DNA of 25,492 bases from an uncultured Oscillospiraceae bacterium (GCA_910579775.1 CAJTUE010000014.1:1-25492); one strand, 5' to 3'. Counted from the first letter of the stretch, positions 8,475-15,703 are shown. Numbers and translations are program-made. The notes: generated by a model not told the origin, from the letters alone.

Positions 8475-9071
8475 TTATGCAAACCACGCCTTAAATTCCT
8501 CCCATAATTCTATGGCCTTGAACTTCACCACATAGCCCTCAGTCTCCCCGGTGATGAGGGCGCGGTCCCGGTCATCCAGCTGGGCGGTCTCTTCCACGCT
8601 GCCCATACACAGGGGCGGAAACACCACGCACCACCAGTTATGTCCGCCGCCGCTGCCAATCTGCACCCGCAGCGCCATGTACTCTCCAGCAGGCAGGGCA
8701 AAACCTTCATACCGCTTGGTGGGAAAGCGTTCCTCCTGCAAGCTGGCGGTCACTGAGTAGTCATATCCCTGCTCCCCCACTACTCTTGCCGCCGCACCAG
8801 CAAGAGAGGGCAACAGCTCCTCCAAAGCGTTCAGAGCCGCCTGCCGGTCCAGACCGGCGAGGTAGGGGGTAGCCTCCGCAAGCACCGCGTCGCGCACCTT
8901 CAGCTTGAGGGCTTGGTCGGCCTCGCTGTCCGAGTTTGCAACCACATGGAGCCGCACGACCTGTTCAGCAAGAGCATCCTGCGCGCCCCCAAGGGCGGAA
9001 GCCCACAGCATGGCGCTGGCCAGACCGATCAACAGGGCAAACTCCCAACGTTTCAGCTTCTTTGAATACAA
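8475..9071 (-). CDS. spoIIR: Stage II sporulation protein R
   Basis: SpoIIR is the secreted forespore signal that triggers SpoIIGA-dependent processing of pro-sigma-E in the mother cell. The family signature RLHVVANSDSEADQALKLKVRD is present (quoted in part: VANSDSEADQALKLKVRD). It follows an N-terminal hydrophobic segment (FALLIGLASAMLWASALGG) that fits export. The protein is about 198 residues, normal for the family. No ATG is available. TTG at 9071 lies 9 nt after GGAG (9081–9084), whereas TTG at 9080 abuts that GGAG, so 9071 is preferred. The gene lies downstream of ispE on the same strand, about 54 bp from its stop. The function is well supported; the exact start is uncertain. Confidence 0.92.
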   Translation of the reverse strand: MYSKKLKRWEFALLIGLASAMLWASALGGAQDALAEQVVRLHVVANSDSEADQALKLKVRDAVLAEATPYLAGLDRQAALNALEELLPSLAGAAARVVGEQGYDYSVTASLQEERFPTKRYEGFALPAGEYMALRVQIGSGGGHNWWCVVFPPLCMGSVEETAQLDDRDRALITGETEGYVVKFKAIELWEEFKAWFA

Positions 9072-9125
9072 AAGGACCAACTCCGTTTCTCAGATTTCTC
9101 TGATTCTAACCGAAGTCGGTCCTCT

Positions 9126-9989
9126 TCATACGATATGGCACAAAAATGTGTGTGCATAGTCCTCCGCGAGGCTCTCATAGGCAGTTCGGGCGGTTTCCTC
9201 GTCTGCAAAAAGGCCAAATACCGTCGGCCCTGTCCCTGTCATGGCGGCGCCCAACGCGCCTTGGTTTATCAGGGTATTTTTAATCGTATCCACCGTCCGT
9301 TTTTGCCGGGGCTGAAGCACATCCTCAAACACGTTGTAGAGCCGCCGTGCCACTCCTTGCAGATCCCCCGCCTCCAGCGCCGCCAGAATCCCCTTGGTAT
9401 CCGGCCTGCGGCGAAGCTTACAGCGGTCCAACTGGCCAAACAGTGCGGGGGTGGACACCGGAAAGTTAGGCTTGCACAACACAACCGGACATGATGGCAA
9501 GGGCGGCAACGGGGTCAGTCGCTCTCCCCTTCCCTCTGCCAGGGCGGTCCCGCCCATGACACAGTAGGGTACATCGGAGCCGACGGTCTCACCGATGGCC
9601 TGTAGTTCCTCCAGAGGAAGATGTGTCTCCATGACCCGGTCCAGATAGCGTAAAACTGCCGCCGCATCCGAGCTTCCCCCCGCCGTCCCGGCGCATACAG
9701 GGATCTGCTTGTCCATCCGAATAGTAAGAGGCTCCACCTTGCGCCCGGTGGCTTTTTGAAAGGCCAAGGCTGCCGCTGCCGCCAAATTGCTGCGGTCAGA
9801 GGGCAAAAAGCTCACCTGACTCTCCACCCGCACGCCCTCTCCCTCGTGGAGAAAGGTCAGCGTGTCCGCCAGGTCCACGGTGGCCATCACCATGGCAAGC
9901 TCGTGGTACCCGTCCTCCCGCTTGCCCAGCACATCCAACGAGAGGTTGATCTTGGCGCAGGCCAGCTCTCGTCCCTCCTGCAGGCTCAC
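9126..9989 (-). CDS. ispE: 4-diphosphocytidyl-2-C-methyl-D-erythritol kinase
   Basis: GHMP-superfamily kinase of the MEP isoprenoid pathway. It phosphorylates the 2-hydroxyl of CDP-methylerythritol using ATP. Visible motifs are AKINLSLDVLGKREDGYHEL at the N-terminus, the GHMP glycine-rich phosphate-binding loop PVCAGTAGGSSDAAA, and the C-terminal MTGTGPTVFGLF motif. About 287 residues, as expected. No ATG exists near the N-terminus. GTG at 9989 overlaps the thrH stop (GTGA) and gives a full first strand. CTG at 9965 sits 7 nt after a strong AGGAGGG but would shorten the N-terminus to three residues before AKIN. It is followed by spoIIR and is probably cotranscribed with thrH. Confidence 0.93.
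   Translation of the reverse strand: MSLQEGRELACAKINLSLDVLGKREDGYHELAMVMATVDLADTLTFLHEGEGVRVESQVSFLPSDRSNLAAAAALAFQKATGRKVEPLTIRMDKQIPVCAGTAGGSSDAAAVLRYLDRVMETHLPLEELQAIGETVGSDVPYCVMGGTALAEGRGERLTPLPPLPSCPVVLCKPNFPVSTPALFGQLDRCKLRRRPDTKGILAALEAGDLQGVARRLYNVFEDVLQPRQKRTVDTIKNTLINQGALGAAMTGTGPTVFGLFADEETARTAYESLAEDYAHTFLCHIV
9973..9979 (-). promoter_or_regulatory. Strong ribosome binding site inside the 5' end of ispE
   Basis: AGGAGGG on the minus strand, just after the thrH stop. It lies downstream of the GTG start candidate (9989) and 7 nt upstream of CTG (9965–9963), so it creates real doubt about which start codon is used. Confidence 0.5.
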
Positions 9990-10585
9990 AGCGCGGCCTC
10001 GATGGCGGCAAGCAGGTCCGAGTAGTCCTCCATGGCCGGAATGTGGGGATAAGCTGCTTTGATCTCGTCGGTGGAGCGGAACAAAAAGCCTGCCTTGCTG
10101 GCCTGTATCATGCCCAGGTCGTTGTAGCTGTCCCCGGCGGCAATAGTATCGAAGCCCATCTTTTGCAGGGCCTTCACAGTGGTCAGCTTGGTCTCGGTAC
10201 AGCGCATCCTGTGGCCGGTGATCTCCCCATCGGGGTCGATCACCAGATTGTTGCAGAAGATGCACGGGCGGCCCAGCTTCTCCATCAGAGGCATGGCAAA
10301 TTCCTCAAAGGTGTCGCTGACGATGATGACCTGGGTCTCCCGCCGCAGGGCGTCCAAAAACTCCTTTGCCCCCGGCAGGGGGTCGATCTTGGCGATGACC
10401 GTCTGGATCTCCTTGATGCCCATACCGTGTTCCTTCAAAACGCCGATACGCCAAGCCATCAGCTTGTCATAATCCGGTTCGTCCCGGGTGGTACGAGTCA
10501 GTTCGGAGATACCGCTCTCCCGGGCAAATTCCACCCAAATCTCCGGTGTCAACACACCCTCCATGTCCAGGCAGACAATGTTCAT
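9986..10585 (-). CDS. thrH: ThrH-type HAD phosphatase (phosphoserine phosphatase / homoserine phosphotransferase)
   Basis: HAD-superfamily enzyme of 199 residues that closely resembles Pseudomonas ThrH. It has CLDMEGVLTPEIW at the N-terminus (Asp7 as nucleophile and Glu9 where most HAD enzymes have the second Asp, as in ThrH), motif II SDTFEEF, and motif IV GDSYND. ThrH dephosphorylates phosphoserine and can transfer the phosphate to homoserine, linking serine and threonine synthesis in the cytoplasm. The ATG at 10585 was chosen because the family starts there and GGAA lies about 8 nt upstream; the frame is open further upstream but runs into a repeat element. It overlaps the ispE start by 4 nt. 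The neighbouring aminotransferase may also act in amino acid metabolism. Exact substrate preference cannot be read from sequence. Confidence 0.88.
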   Translation of the reverse strand: MNIVCLDMEGVLTPEIWVEFARESGISELTRTTRDEPDYDKLMAWRIGVLKEHGMGIKEIQTVIAKIDPLPGAKEFLDALRRETQVIIVSDTFEEFAMPLMEKLGRPCIFCNNLVIDPDGEITGHRMRCTETKLTTVKALQKMGFDTIAAGDSYNDLGMIQASKAGFLFRSTDEIKAAYPHIPAMEDYSDLLAAIEAAL

Positions 10586-10610
10586 AAGCACATTCCTTTC
10601 CCATATTTCT

Positions 10611-10678
10611 GTAGGGGAGGGGCTTGCCCTCCCGCCGTATATCACTCACGTTCCGGGAGGGGCAAACCTCTCCCCTAC
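10611..10678. repeat. Intergenic palindromic repeat, copy 1
   Basis: Imperfect inverted repeat of about 24–25 nt arms, left 10611–10634 and right 10654–10678, both with GTAGGGGAG at the outer end. Each arm can also fold on itself through its G-rich and C-rich halves. It lies between the aminotransferase and thrH. It shares the GTAGGG outer end and nested design with the elements at 25184–25260 and 25278–25357. Confidence 0.7.
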
Positions 10679-10684
10679 CGATCA

Positions 10685-11854
10685 TCAGTGCAGTGTATTC
10701 AGGAACCGCTCCAGCCGTTCCAGAGCGGTAGCCAAGTCTTTCATAGACGCGGCGTAACACGCCCGGACATACCCCTCGCCGCCTGGGCCGAAGGCCGAGC
10801 CGGGGATCACCGCCACCCGCTCGTCCGCCAGGAAACGGTCGCAGAACTCCTCGCTGGAAAGGCCGGTGGACTTGATGCAGGGGAAGGTGTAGAACGCGCC
10901 CCGGGGTTCGAAACAGCTCAGCCCCAGCTTGCGGAAGCCGTCCACCAGGAAGCGGCGGCGGCCGTCGTATTCCTCCCGCATGGCCTCAATGTCCTTGTCG
11001 CCCTCGTTGAGCGCCTCAATGGCAGCGTACTGACTGTTGGTGGGGGCGGACATGATGCCGTACTGGTGGAGCTTGGTCATGGCGGACACCAGGGGCTTAG
11101 GCCCGCAGACGTAGCCCAACCGCCAGCCGGTCATGGAATAGGCCTTGGAGAAGCCGTTAATGACGATGGTGCGCTCCTTCATGTCAGGCAGATTTGCCAT
11201 GGACACGTGGTGGCCGCCGTAGGTCAGCTCGGCGTAGATCTCGTCGGAGATGACCATGATATCGGTGCCCCGGAGCACTTCGGCCAACGCCTCCAGGTCC
11301 TCCCGTGGCATAATGCCGCCGGTGGGGTTGTTGGGGAAGGGCAGCACCACCGCTTTGGTCCTGGGGGTAATGGCGGCCTTGAGCTGTTGGGCGGTGAGGC
11401 GGAACTCGTCCTCCGCCTTGGTCTCCACCAGCACGGGGACGCCGTGGGTCATGGCCACCAGCGGCCCGTAGCACACAAAGGAGGGCGCGGGGACAATGAC
11501 CTCGTCCCCCTCCTCCAGCAGACAGCGGAAGGCCAGGTCCAGAGCCTCGCTGCCACCCACTGTCACCAGGATCTCTCCCGTCGGAGCGTACTCCAAATCA
11601 AACCGCCGCTTCAGATACCGGGAAATGGCGGCGCGCAGGTCGGAGAGTCCGGCGTTGGGGGTATATTTGGTAAAGCCCCGCTCCAGGGCATAGACGCCCG
11701 CGTCGCGGATGTGCCAGGGGGTCTGGAAGTCCGGCTCCCCGATGCCCAGGGAGATGCCGTCCTCCATGCCCTGAAGAAGATCGAAATATTTACGGATGCC
11801 CGAGGGGTGAATCTCCTGCACCCGGCGGCACATGATCTTTGTATAATCCATCAT
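10685..11854 (-). CDS. PLP-dependent class I/II aminotransferase
   Basis: Fold type I aminotransferase of 389 residues, of the aspartate/aromatic/PatA-like group. It transfers an amino group between an amino acid and a 2-oxo acid using pyridoxal phosphate. Visible features are GEPDFQTP near the N-terminus, KYTPNAGLSDLR, FPNNPTGG, DEIYAELTYGG (Asp and Tyr for the cofactor) and the Schiff-base lysine Lys237 in NGFSKAYSMTGWRLGY. The C-terminal RGAFYTFP and VRACYA segments include the expected carboxylate-binding arginine region. The start ATG overlaps the stop of the Lrp-type regulator gene (ATGA), so translation is probably coupled and the regulator may control this enzyme in response to an amino acid. 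The substrate is not determinable here. Confidence 0.92.
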   Translation of the reverse strand: MMDYTKIMCRRVQEIHPSGIRKYFDLLQGMEDGISLGIGEPDFQTPWHIRDAGVYALERGFTKYTPNAGLSDLRAAISRYLKRRFDLEYAPTGEILVTVGGSEALDLAFRCLLEEGDEVIVPAPSFVCYGPLVAMTHGVPVLVETKAEDEFRLTAQQLKAAITPRTKAVVLPFPNNPTGGIMPREDLEALAEVLRGTDIMVISDEIYAELTYGGHHVSMANLPDMKERTIVINGFSKAYSMTGWRLGYVCGPKPLVSAMTKLHQYGIMSAPTNSQYAAIEALNEGDKDIEAMREEYDGRRRFLVDGFRKLGLSCFEPRGAFYTFPCIKSTGLSSEEFCDRFLADERVAVIPGSAFGPGGEGYVRACYAASMKDLATALERLERFLNTLH

Positions 11855-12339
11855 TCAAGCACGAACCTTTCCTCCTGGACCTCCTGGATGGGGAAGATCA
11901 GGTGTTTTTCTTTGTACTTCCTCAAAATGAAGTGGGTGGCGGTCCCGGTGACGTCCTCAATGGGGGCCAGCTTCTCGCCCACGAACTGGGCCACCTCCCG
12001 CAGGGTGCGCCCGGAGATGATAACGGTCAGGTCAAAGGCGCCGGACATAAGGTAGACGCTTTCCACCTCGTCATACTGATAGATGCGCTGGGCGATGCGG
12101 TCGAAGCCCTCCCCCCGCTGGGGCGTGACCTTCACCTCAATGAGGGCGGTCACCGCCTCGCGCTGGGTGCGGTCCCAGTCCACGATGGCCTTATAGCCTA
12201 AAATGATCCGTTGCTCCTCCAACTCTCTGCGGACCGCCGCTACCTCGTCCTCGCTGCAATTGACCAGGGCCGCCAGCTGGGCGTTGGAGAGAGTGCAGTC
12301 CTCCTCCAGCCGCTGTAAGAGTTTCAGCATGTCCTTCAT
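11851..12339 (-). CDS. Lrp/AsnC-family transcriptional regulator
   Basis: A 162-residue protein with an N-terminal winged helix (LSNAQLAALVNCSEDEVAAVRRELEEQ, quoted in part: NAQLAALVNCSEDEVAAVRR) and a C-terminal RAM/Lrp effector domain (VTALIEVKVTP, VESVYLMSGAFDLTVIISG). Such proteins form dimers to octamers/hexadecamers, bind amino acids and often control the neighbouring aminotransferase or transporter as well as themselves. The start ATG follows GGAG by 5 nt. It is the first gene of a minus-strand unit with the aminotransferase (4-nt overlap). Its promoter overlaps the divergent rsmI promoter. Family assignment is firm; the ligand is unknown. Confidence 0.92.
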   Translation of the reverse strand: MKDMLKLLQRLEEDCTLSNAQLAALVNCSEDEVAAVRRELEEQRIILGYKAIVDWDRTQREAVTALIEVKVTPQRGEGFDRIAQRIYQYDEVESVYLMSGAFDLTVIISGRTLREVAQFVGEKLAPIEDVTGTATHFILRKYKEKHLIFPIQEVQEERFVLE

Positions 12340-12371
12340 CCTTTCTCCAAAAATCGAAATGTTTAAAAGGT

Positions 12372-12400
12372 ATTATACCACGCTTAAAGATTGCTTGCAA
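12372..12400 (-). promoter_or_regulatory. Promoter of the lrp-like–aminotransferase unit
   Basis: Minus strand: -35 TTGCAA (12395–12400), 17-bp spacer, -10 TATAAT (12372–12377) with TGG before it. The -35 box overlaps that of the divergent rsmI promoter by two bases. Confidence 0.72.
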
Positions 12401-12419
12401 GCCGCAAGTATGGTATACT
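12391..12419 (+). promoter_or_regulatory. Promoter of rsmI
   Basis: Plus strand: -35 TTGCTT (12391–12396), 17-bp spacer, -10 TATACT (12414–12419) with TGG before it (extended -10). The predicted start near 12426 leaves a short leader of about 29 nt before the rsmI ATG. Confidence 0.72.
12393..12402. promoter_or_regulatory. 10-bp palindrome between divergent promoters, candidate operator
   Basis: GCTTGCAAGC is a perfect palindrome that spans the overlapping -35 boxes of the two divergent promoters. A dimeric regulator bound here, for example the adjacent Lrp-type protein, could affect both directions. The short length makes this tentative. Confidence 0.35.
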
Positions 12420-12454
12420 GGTCCAAAAAGCTACGGAAGAAAGGCGGCGCTCCT

Positions 12455-13294
12455 ATGCCCGGCACTCTCTATCTGGTCCCCACCCCCATCGGCAACCTCT
12501 CCGATCTGTCGCCCAGGGCGGTGGAGACCCTTTCCCAGGCGGACTTCATCGCCGCCGAGGATACCCGCGTAACCCTCAAGCTCCTGAACCATTTTACCAT
12601 CAAAAAGCCCATGGTGGCCTACTACCGGCACAACACCGCTGCCGGTGGGCAGACGATCCTAAAGCGCCTTCTGGACGGCGAGACCTGCGCCCTGGTCTCC
12701 GACGCGGGTACCCCCGCCGTCAGTGATCCGGGAGAGGAAATGGTGCGGCTGTGCGTGGACCACGGCGTGGAGGTCATTGCCCTCCCCGGCCCCTGTGCCC
12801 TCACTACTGCCCTGTCTGTCTCCGGCCTGCCCACCGGGCGGTTCACCTTTGAGGGCTTTCTAGCCATGAACAAGAAGAACCGCCGGGACCATCTGAACAG
12901 CCTGAAAAACGAGGCGCGCACCATGATCTTCTATGAGGCGCCCCACAAGCTGCTCACCACTTTGGAGGACCTTGCCGCCGTCTTTGGGCCCGACCGAAGC
13001 GTCGCGCTTTGCCGGGAGCTGACCAAGCTCCACGAGGAGGTGGTCCGCACCACCCTGGGGGCGGCCGCGGCCCGCTATGCCCAACAGCCCCCCAAGGGAG
13101 AATTTGTCTTGGTGGTGGCGGGGACTGAACCTGCCAAAGAGGAAGAGCCCGACCTGGACGCCGCCCTGGCTCAGGTCGCCGCCCTTCGTCGGGAGGGCGC
13201 GCCCCTAAAGGAGGCGGTCCGCCAGGTCTCCGACGCGCTGGGTCTCAAGCGCAATCTGCTCTACGCCATGGCGCTGGAGGCAGACAAACAGTAA
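12455..13294 (+). CDS. rsmI: 16S rRNA (cytidine(1402)-2'-O)-methyltransferase
   Basis: RsmI uses S-adenosylmethionine to 2'-O-methylate C1402 in the ribosomal P site of 16S rRNA. The 279-residue product has the tetrapyrrole-methylase fold signatures: LYLVPTPIGNLSDLSPRAVE at the N-terminus, AAEDTRVTLKLLNHF, LVSDAGTPAVSDPGEEMV, LPGPCALTTALSVSGLP, and FYEAPHKLLTTLEDL. The frame is open upstream to 12203, but family alignment and the AAAGG upstream select ATG at 12455. It is a single-gene unit with its own promoter and ends in a strong terminator shared with the converging AbrB-type gene. Confidence 0.96.
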   Translation: MPGTLYLVPTPIGNLSDLSPRAVETLSQADFIAAEDTRVTLKLLNHFTIKKPMVAYYRHNTAAGGQTILKRLLDGETCALVSDAGTPAVSDPGEEMVRLCVDHGVEVIALPGPCALTTALSVSGLPTGRFTFEGFLAMNKKNRRDHLNSLKNEARTMIFYEAPHKLLTTLEDLAAVFGPDRSVALCRELTKLHEEVVRTTLGAAAARYAQQPPKGEFVLVVAGTEPAKEEEPDLDAALAQVAALRREGAPLKEAVRQVSDALGLKRNLLYAMALEADKQ

Positions 13295-13312
13295 GCTCTC
13301 CTCAAAAGTCAA

Positions 13313-13356
13313 AAAAGCGGTGTTTCGCATTCCTGCCCATGCGAAACACCGCTTTT
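13313..13356. terminator. Bidirectional intrinsic terminator between rsmI and the AbrB-type gene
   Basis: Perfect 18-bp stem, including the A/T flanks, with arms 13313–13330 and 13339–13356 and loop TCCTGCCC. The A-run on one side and T-run on the other provide a U-tract in both directions, fitting the convergent genes on either side. Confidence 0.92.
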
Positions 13357-13370
13357 AACTTGCTTTCTAC

Positions 13371-13610
13371 TTACCGCGTCAGTTCGCGCTGGCAGTTGGC
13401 GCAGATGTTTTTACCGTGAAAGGCTTTTACATCTCTTGAATCGCCGCAGAACACGCAAGCAGGCTGATACTTCTTCAGTACCACACTGTTTCCGTCCACG
13501 TAAATCTCCAATGCGTCCTTTTCGGCAATGTCCAGTGTCCGCCGCAGTTCGATGGGGAGTACGATCCTGCCCAATTCGTCTACCTTGCGTACAATGCCCG
13601 TGGATTTCAT
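13371..13610 (-). CDS. AbrB/SpoVT-type transition-state regulator with C-terminal zinc ribbon
   Basis: A 79-residue protein. Residues 1–50 match the SpoVT–AbrB swapped-hairpin DNA-binding domain (MKSTGIVRKVDELGRIVLPI, ELRRTLDIAEKDALEIYV). Residues ~52–74 carry CVFCGD and ICANC, a likely Cys4 zinc ribbon. Bacillus AbrB represses stationary-phase and sporulation genes during growth and acts as a tetramer. The Cys-containing version is common in Clostridia and replaces the Bacillus C-terminal domain. The ATG follows GGAG by 7 nt. The gene diverges from spmA–spmB and has a near-consensus promoter, so it is probably expressed in vegetative cells. A local effect on spmA–spmB is possible but unproven. 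Confidence 0.92.
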   Translation of the reverse strand: MKSTGIVRKVDELGRIVLPIELRRTLDIAEKDALEIYVDGNSVVLKKYQPACVFCGDSRDVKAFHGKNICANCQRELTR

Positions 13611-13657
13611 CTAAACTCTCCTTCCCTGATGCAACGTTGTCGGTCAAAGGACGCTTT

Positions 13658-13687
13658 ATTATATACCGCGCTGGCGAATACTGTCAA
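13658..13687 (-). promoter_or_regulatory. Promoter of the AbrB-type gene
   Basis: Minus strand: perfect -35 TTGACA (13682–13687), 18-bp spacer, perfect -10 TATAAT (13658–13663). The predicted start near 13651 gives a leader of about 40 nt. Confidence 0.8.
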
Positions 13688-13782
13688 TTCAAATCCTTGC
13701 ACGATTTTCACCAAAAATTTTTTGTCGAGTTTCGTCACTTGTCATAATTTCTGTCCGTTTTTCATATTCATGCCCTGAAAGG

Positions 13783-14421
13783 ATGTGGACAGACGTGGCA
13801 ATGTCGGTGCTCTGGGTGGGAATGATCGTTATCTCCTTGATATGCGGACTGTTGACCGGAAACGGCGAGGCGGTGGGCACGGCGGCGGTCTCCGGCGCGG
13901 CCCAGGGGGTGGAGCTGTGCCTTTCCATGGCCGGGCTGCTCTGCTTGTGGACCGGGGTAATGGAAGTGATGCGCCGGTGCGGTCTGGCAGATTGGCTCTC
14001 CCGCCTCCTGCGCCCCTTGCTGCGGCGGCTCTTCCCCTCCTGCACCGGGGACAAGGAAGTCATGGACGCCGTCTCCGCCAACATCTCAGCCAACCTTCTG
14101 GGCCTGGGCAACGCTGCCACCCCTTTGGGGCTGGAGGCCTCCCGGCTCATGGCCCGGCGCTCCCCCGGCGTCGCCTCCGACGCGCTTTGCATGTTCGTCG
14201 TGTGCAACACCGCCTCCATCCAGCTCATCCCCACCACCGTGGCCGGTCTTCGCTCGGCGGCGGGCTGTGCCACCCCCTTTGACATTCTCCCCGCCGTCTG
14301 GCTTGCCTCCACCCTATCCATCCTCACCGGGGTCTCCGCCGTTAAGCTCTTTTCCAGGCTTTGGCCTTCCTCTGCCCGGTCCACCCTTTCCCGCTCCCTA
14401 TGCGCGCAGAAGGCGGGGTGA
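13783..14421 (+). CDS. spmA: Spore maturation protein A
   Basis: Integral membrane protein of about 212 residues with a nucleoside-recognition (Gate) domain. SpmA and SpmB are needed for dehydration of the spore core and so for heat resistance. Hydrophobic segments are visible at ~8–26, ~48–60 and in the C-terminal half. The conserved core includes NISANLLGLGNAATPLGLEA and CNTASIQLIPTT. The next gene is spmB, starting 6 nt after the stop. ATG at 13783 directly abuts AAAGG, so GTG at 13795 or ATG at 13801 may be the true start. No convincing sporulation sigma-factor promoter was identified; a weak CATAAT at 13743–13748 is the only candidate. Confidence 0.92.
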   Translation: MWTDVAMSVLWVGMIVISLICGLLTGNGEAVGTAAVSGAAQGVELCLSMAGLLCLWTGVMEVMRRCGLADWLSRLLRPLLRRLFPSCTGDKEVMDAVSANISANLLGLGNAATPLGLEASRLMARRSPGVASDALCMFVVCNTASIQLIPTTVAGLRSAAGCATPFDILPAVWLASTLSILTGVSAVKLFSRLWPSSARSTLSRSLCAQKAG

Positions 14422-14426
14422 CGAAT

Positions 14427-14945
14427 ATGACTCTGGCCTTGAACCTGTTGATGCCGGTGATGCTGGCGGGCATTTCACTCTACGCCATGTGCAAGCGGGT
14501 GGACGTCTACGACGGCGTGATCCACGGCGCGGCAGAGGGCCTGAGCGTGATCTACCGCATCGCTCCGCCTCTCATCGCCCTGATGACCGCCATCGCCATG
14601 CTCAGGGCCTCAGGTGCGCTGGAGCTGGCGGCCCAGGCCCTCTCCCCCGTTCTCTCTGCCCTGGGCATCCCCGCCGAAACGGTGGGGCTTCTGCTGGTGC
14701 GGCCCATCAGCGGCTCGGCGGCCCTGGGCGTGGGCGCGGATATCATCCAAACCTACGGCCCCGATTCAGAGGTCGGGCGAGTGGCGGCGGTGATGTTGGG
14801 CTCCACCGAGACCACCTTTTACACCGTGGCGGTCTACTTTGGCGCGGCGGGGATCAAAAAGACCCGTTATGCTATCCCCGCTGCCCTGTGCGCTGACTTT
14901 GTAGGTTTTTGTGCCGCCGCCCTGGCGGTACGGCTCTTCTTTTAA
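14427..14945 (+). CDS. spmB: Spore maturation protein B
   Basis: Partner of SpmA, a membrane protein of 172 residues with a Gate domain. Hydrophobic stretches are at the N-terminus (LALNLLMPVMLAGISLYAMC), ~45–65 and the C-terminus (ALCADFVGFCAAALAVRLFF). Conserved blocks are VDVYDGVIHGAAEGL, VRPISGSAALGV and LGSTETTFYTVAVYFG, the last highly typical of SpmB. ATG at 14427 is preferred, with GGGG about 8 nt upstream; GTG at 14418, overlapping the spmA stop, is an alternative. It is followed by a strong terminator, so spmAB forms a two-gene unit. Confidence 0.94.
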   Translation: MTLALNLLMPVMLAGISLYAMCKRVDVYDGVIHGAAEGLSVIYRIAPPLIALMTAIAMLRASGALELAAQALSPVLSALGIPAETVGLLLVRPISGSAALGVGADIIQTYGPDSEVGRVAAVMLGSTETTFYTVAVYFGAAGIKKTRYAIPAALCADFVGFCAAALAVRLFF

Positions 14946-14953
14946 GGCGGCAA

Positions 14954-14986
14954 AAAGCTCCCGACGGCTGAAGCGTCGGGAGCTTT
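14954..14986. terminator. Bidirectional intrinsic terminator between spmB and rnc
   Basis: Perfect 13-bp stem, arms AAAGCTCCCGACG (14954–14966) and CGTCGGGAGCTTT (14974–14986), with a 7-nt loop. T-rich ends are present in both directions, and it sits between converging genes. Confidence 0.9.
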
Positions 14987-15018
14987 CATCACACCTATCC
15001 TGTTTTGTTTGCGCCAGG

Positions 15019-15696
15019 TCATTTGGTCGCGCAAAGCGACTCCAAAGCCGCCTTGGCGGCCATCTGCTCCGCCTCTTTTTTGCTGTGGCCGTCCCCCTGC
15101 CCTACCTGCTGGCCGTCTAAAAACACCGCCATAGTAAAGGTCTTCTGGTGGTCCGGTCCCTGGGCAGACAACAACTCATAGGTCAAAACGTGCCCGTTTT
15201 CCTGCTGGACAAACTCCTGAAAAGCCGTCTTGTGATCTCGGGTACGGCCTGTGGACGCCTCGTGACTGAGGACCGCATCCCGGATGGTACGCCGCGCCTG
15301 GGCGATGCCGCCGTCCAGATAGAGGGCCGCCAGCACCGCCTCCACCGCGTCGGCCAGGATGGAGGCCCGCTCCTGTCCGCCATTGAGCGCCTCGCCGTGG
15401 CCCAGGCGCAGATGCTCCCCCAGACCCCAGCTTTTGGCTACCGCCGCCAGCGCCTCCTCGCAGACCATGGACGCCCGCAGGCGGGTCAGGTCCCCTTCAG
15501 GAAGGTCTGGGTGCTCCCGGTACAGGTGGTCGGCCACTACCATGCCCAGCACGGCGTCGCCCAGAAACTCCAGACGTTCGTTGCACTCCAGCGCGCCGCC
15601 CAGGCGCTCGTTGGCGTAGGAGCTATGGGTCAGCGCCCGCTCCAGCAGCGCCGGCTTTTCAAAGCGGTAGCCCAGCACGTCTTCCAACGGATGCAT
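15019..15696 (-). CDS. rnc: Ribonuclease III
   Basis: Endonuclease for double-stranded RNA that processes rRNA precursors and some mRNAs. The 225-residue protein has an N-terminal RNase III domain (LTHSSYANE; signature NERLEFLGDAVLG with the metal-binding Glu/Asp; second acidic motif ILADAVEAVLAALYLDGG) and a C-terminal double-stranded RNA-binding domain (FVQQENGH..., GDGHSKKEAEQMAAKAALESL in part: GHSKKEAEQMAAKAALESL). The ATG lies 7 nt after the acpP stop, and its ribosome binding site GGAG overlaps the acpP stop region, so the two are cotranscribed. In many Firmicutes smc follows rnc; here the unit ends at the terminator instead. Confidence 0.96.
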   Translation of the reverse strand: MHPLEDVLGYRFEKPALLERALTHSSYANERLGGALECNERLEFLGDAVLGMVVADHLYREHPDLPEGDLTRLRASMVCEEALAAVAKSWGLGEHLRLGHGEALNGGQERASILADAVEAVLAALYLDGGIAQARRTIRDAVLSHEASTGRTRDHKTAFQEFVQQENGHVLTYELLSAQGPDHQKTFTMAVFLDGQQVGQGDGHSKKEAEQMAAKAALESLCATK

Positions 15697-15703
15697 AGGC
15701 TCC

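Noticed and set aside
9109..9120. Short inverted repeat ACCGA/TCGGT between ispE and spoIIR
   Set aside because: The stem is only 5 bp and there is no T-run, so it cannot be supported as a terminator or operator.
10043..12055. Plus-strand open frame of 670 codons
   Set aside because: It is antisense to thrH, the palindromic repeat, the aminotransferase and the Lrp-type gene, all of which have clear family motifs. The composition is typical of a shadow frame.
13743..13748. CATAAT upstream of spmA as a sporulation sigma-factor -10 box
   Set aside because: No matching -35 element for sigma-F/G at the right distance, so it was not listed as a promoter.
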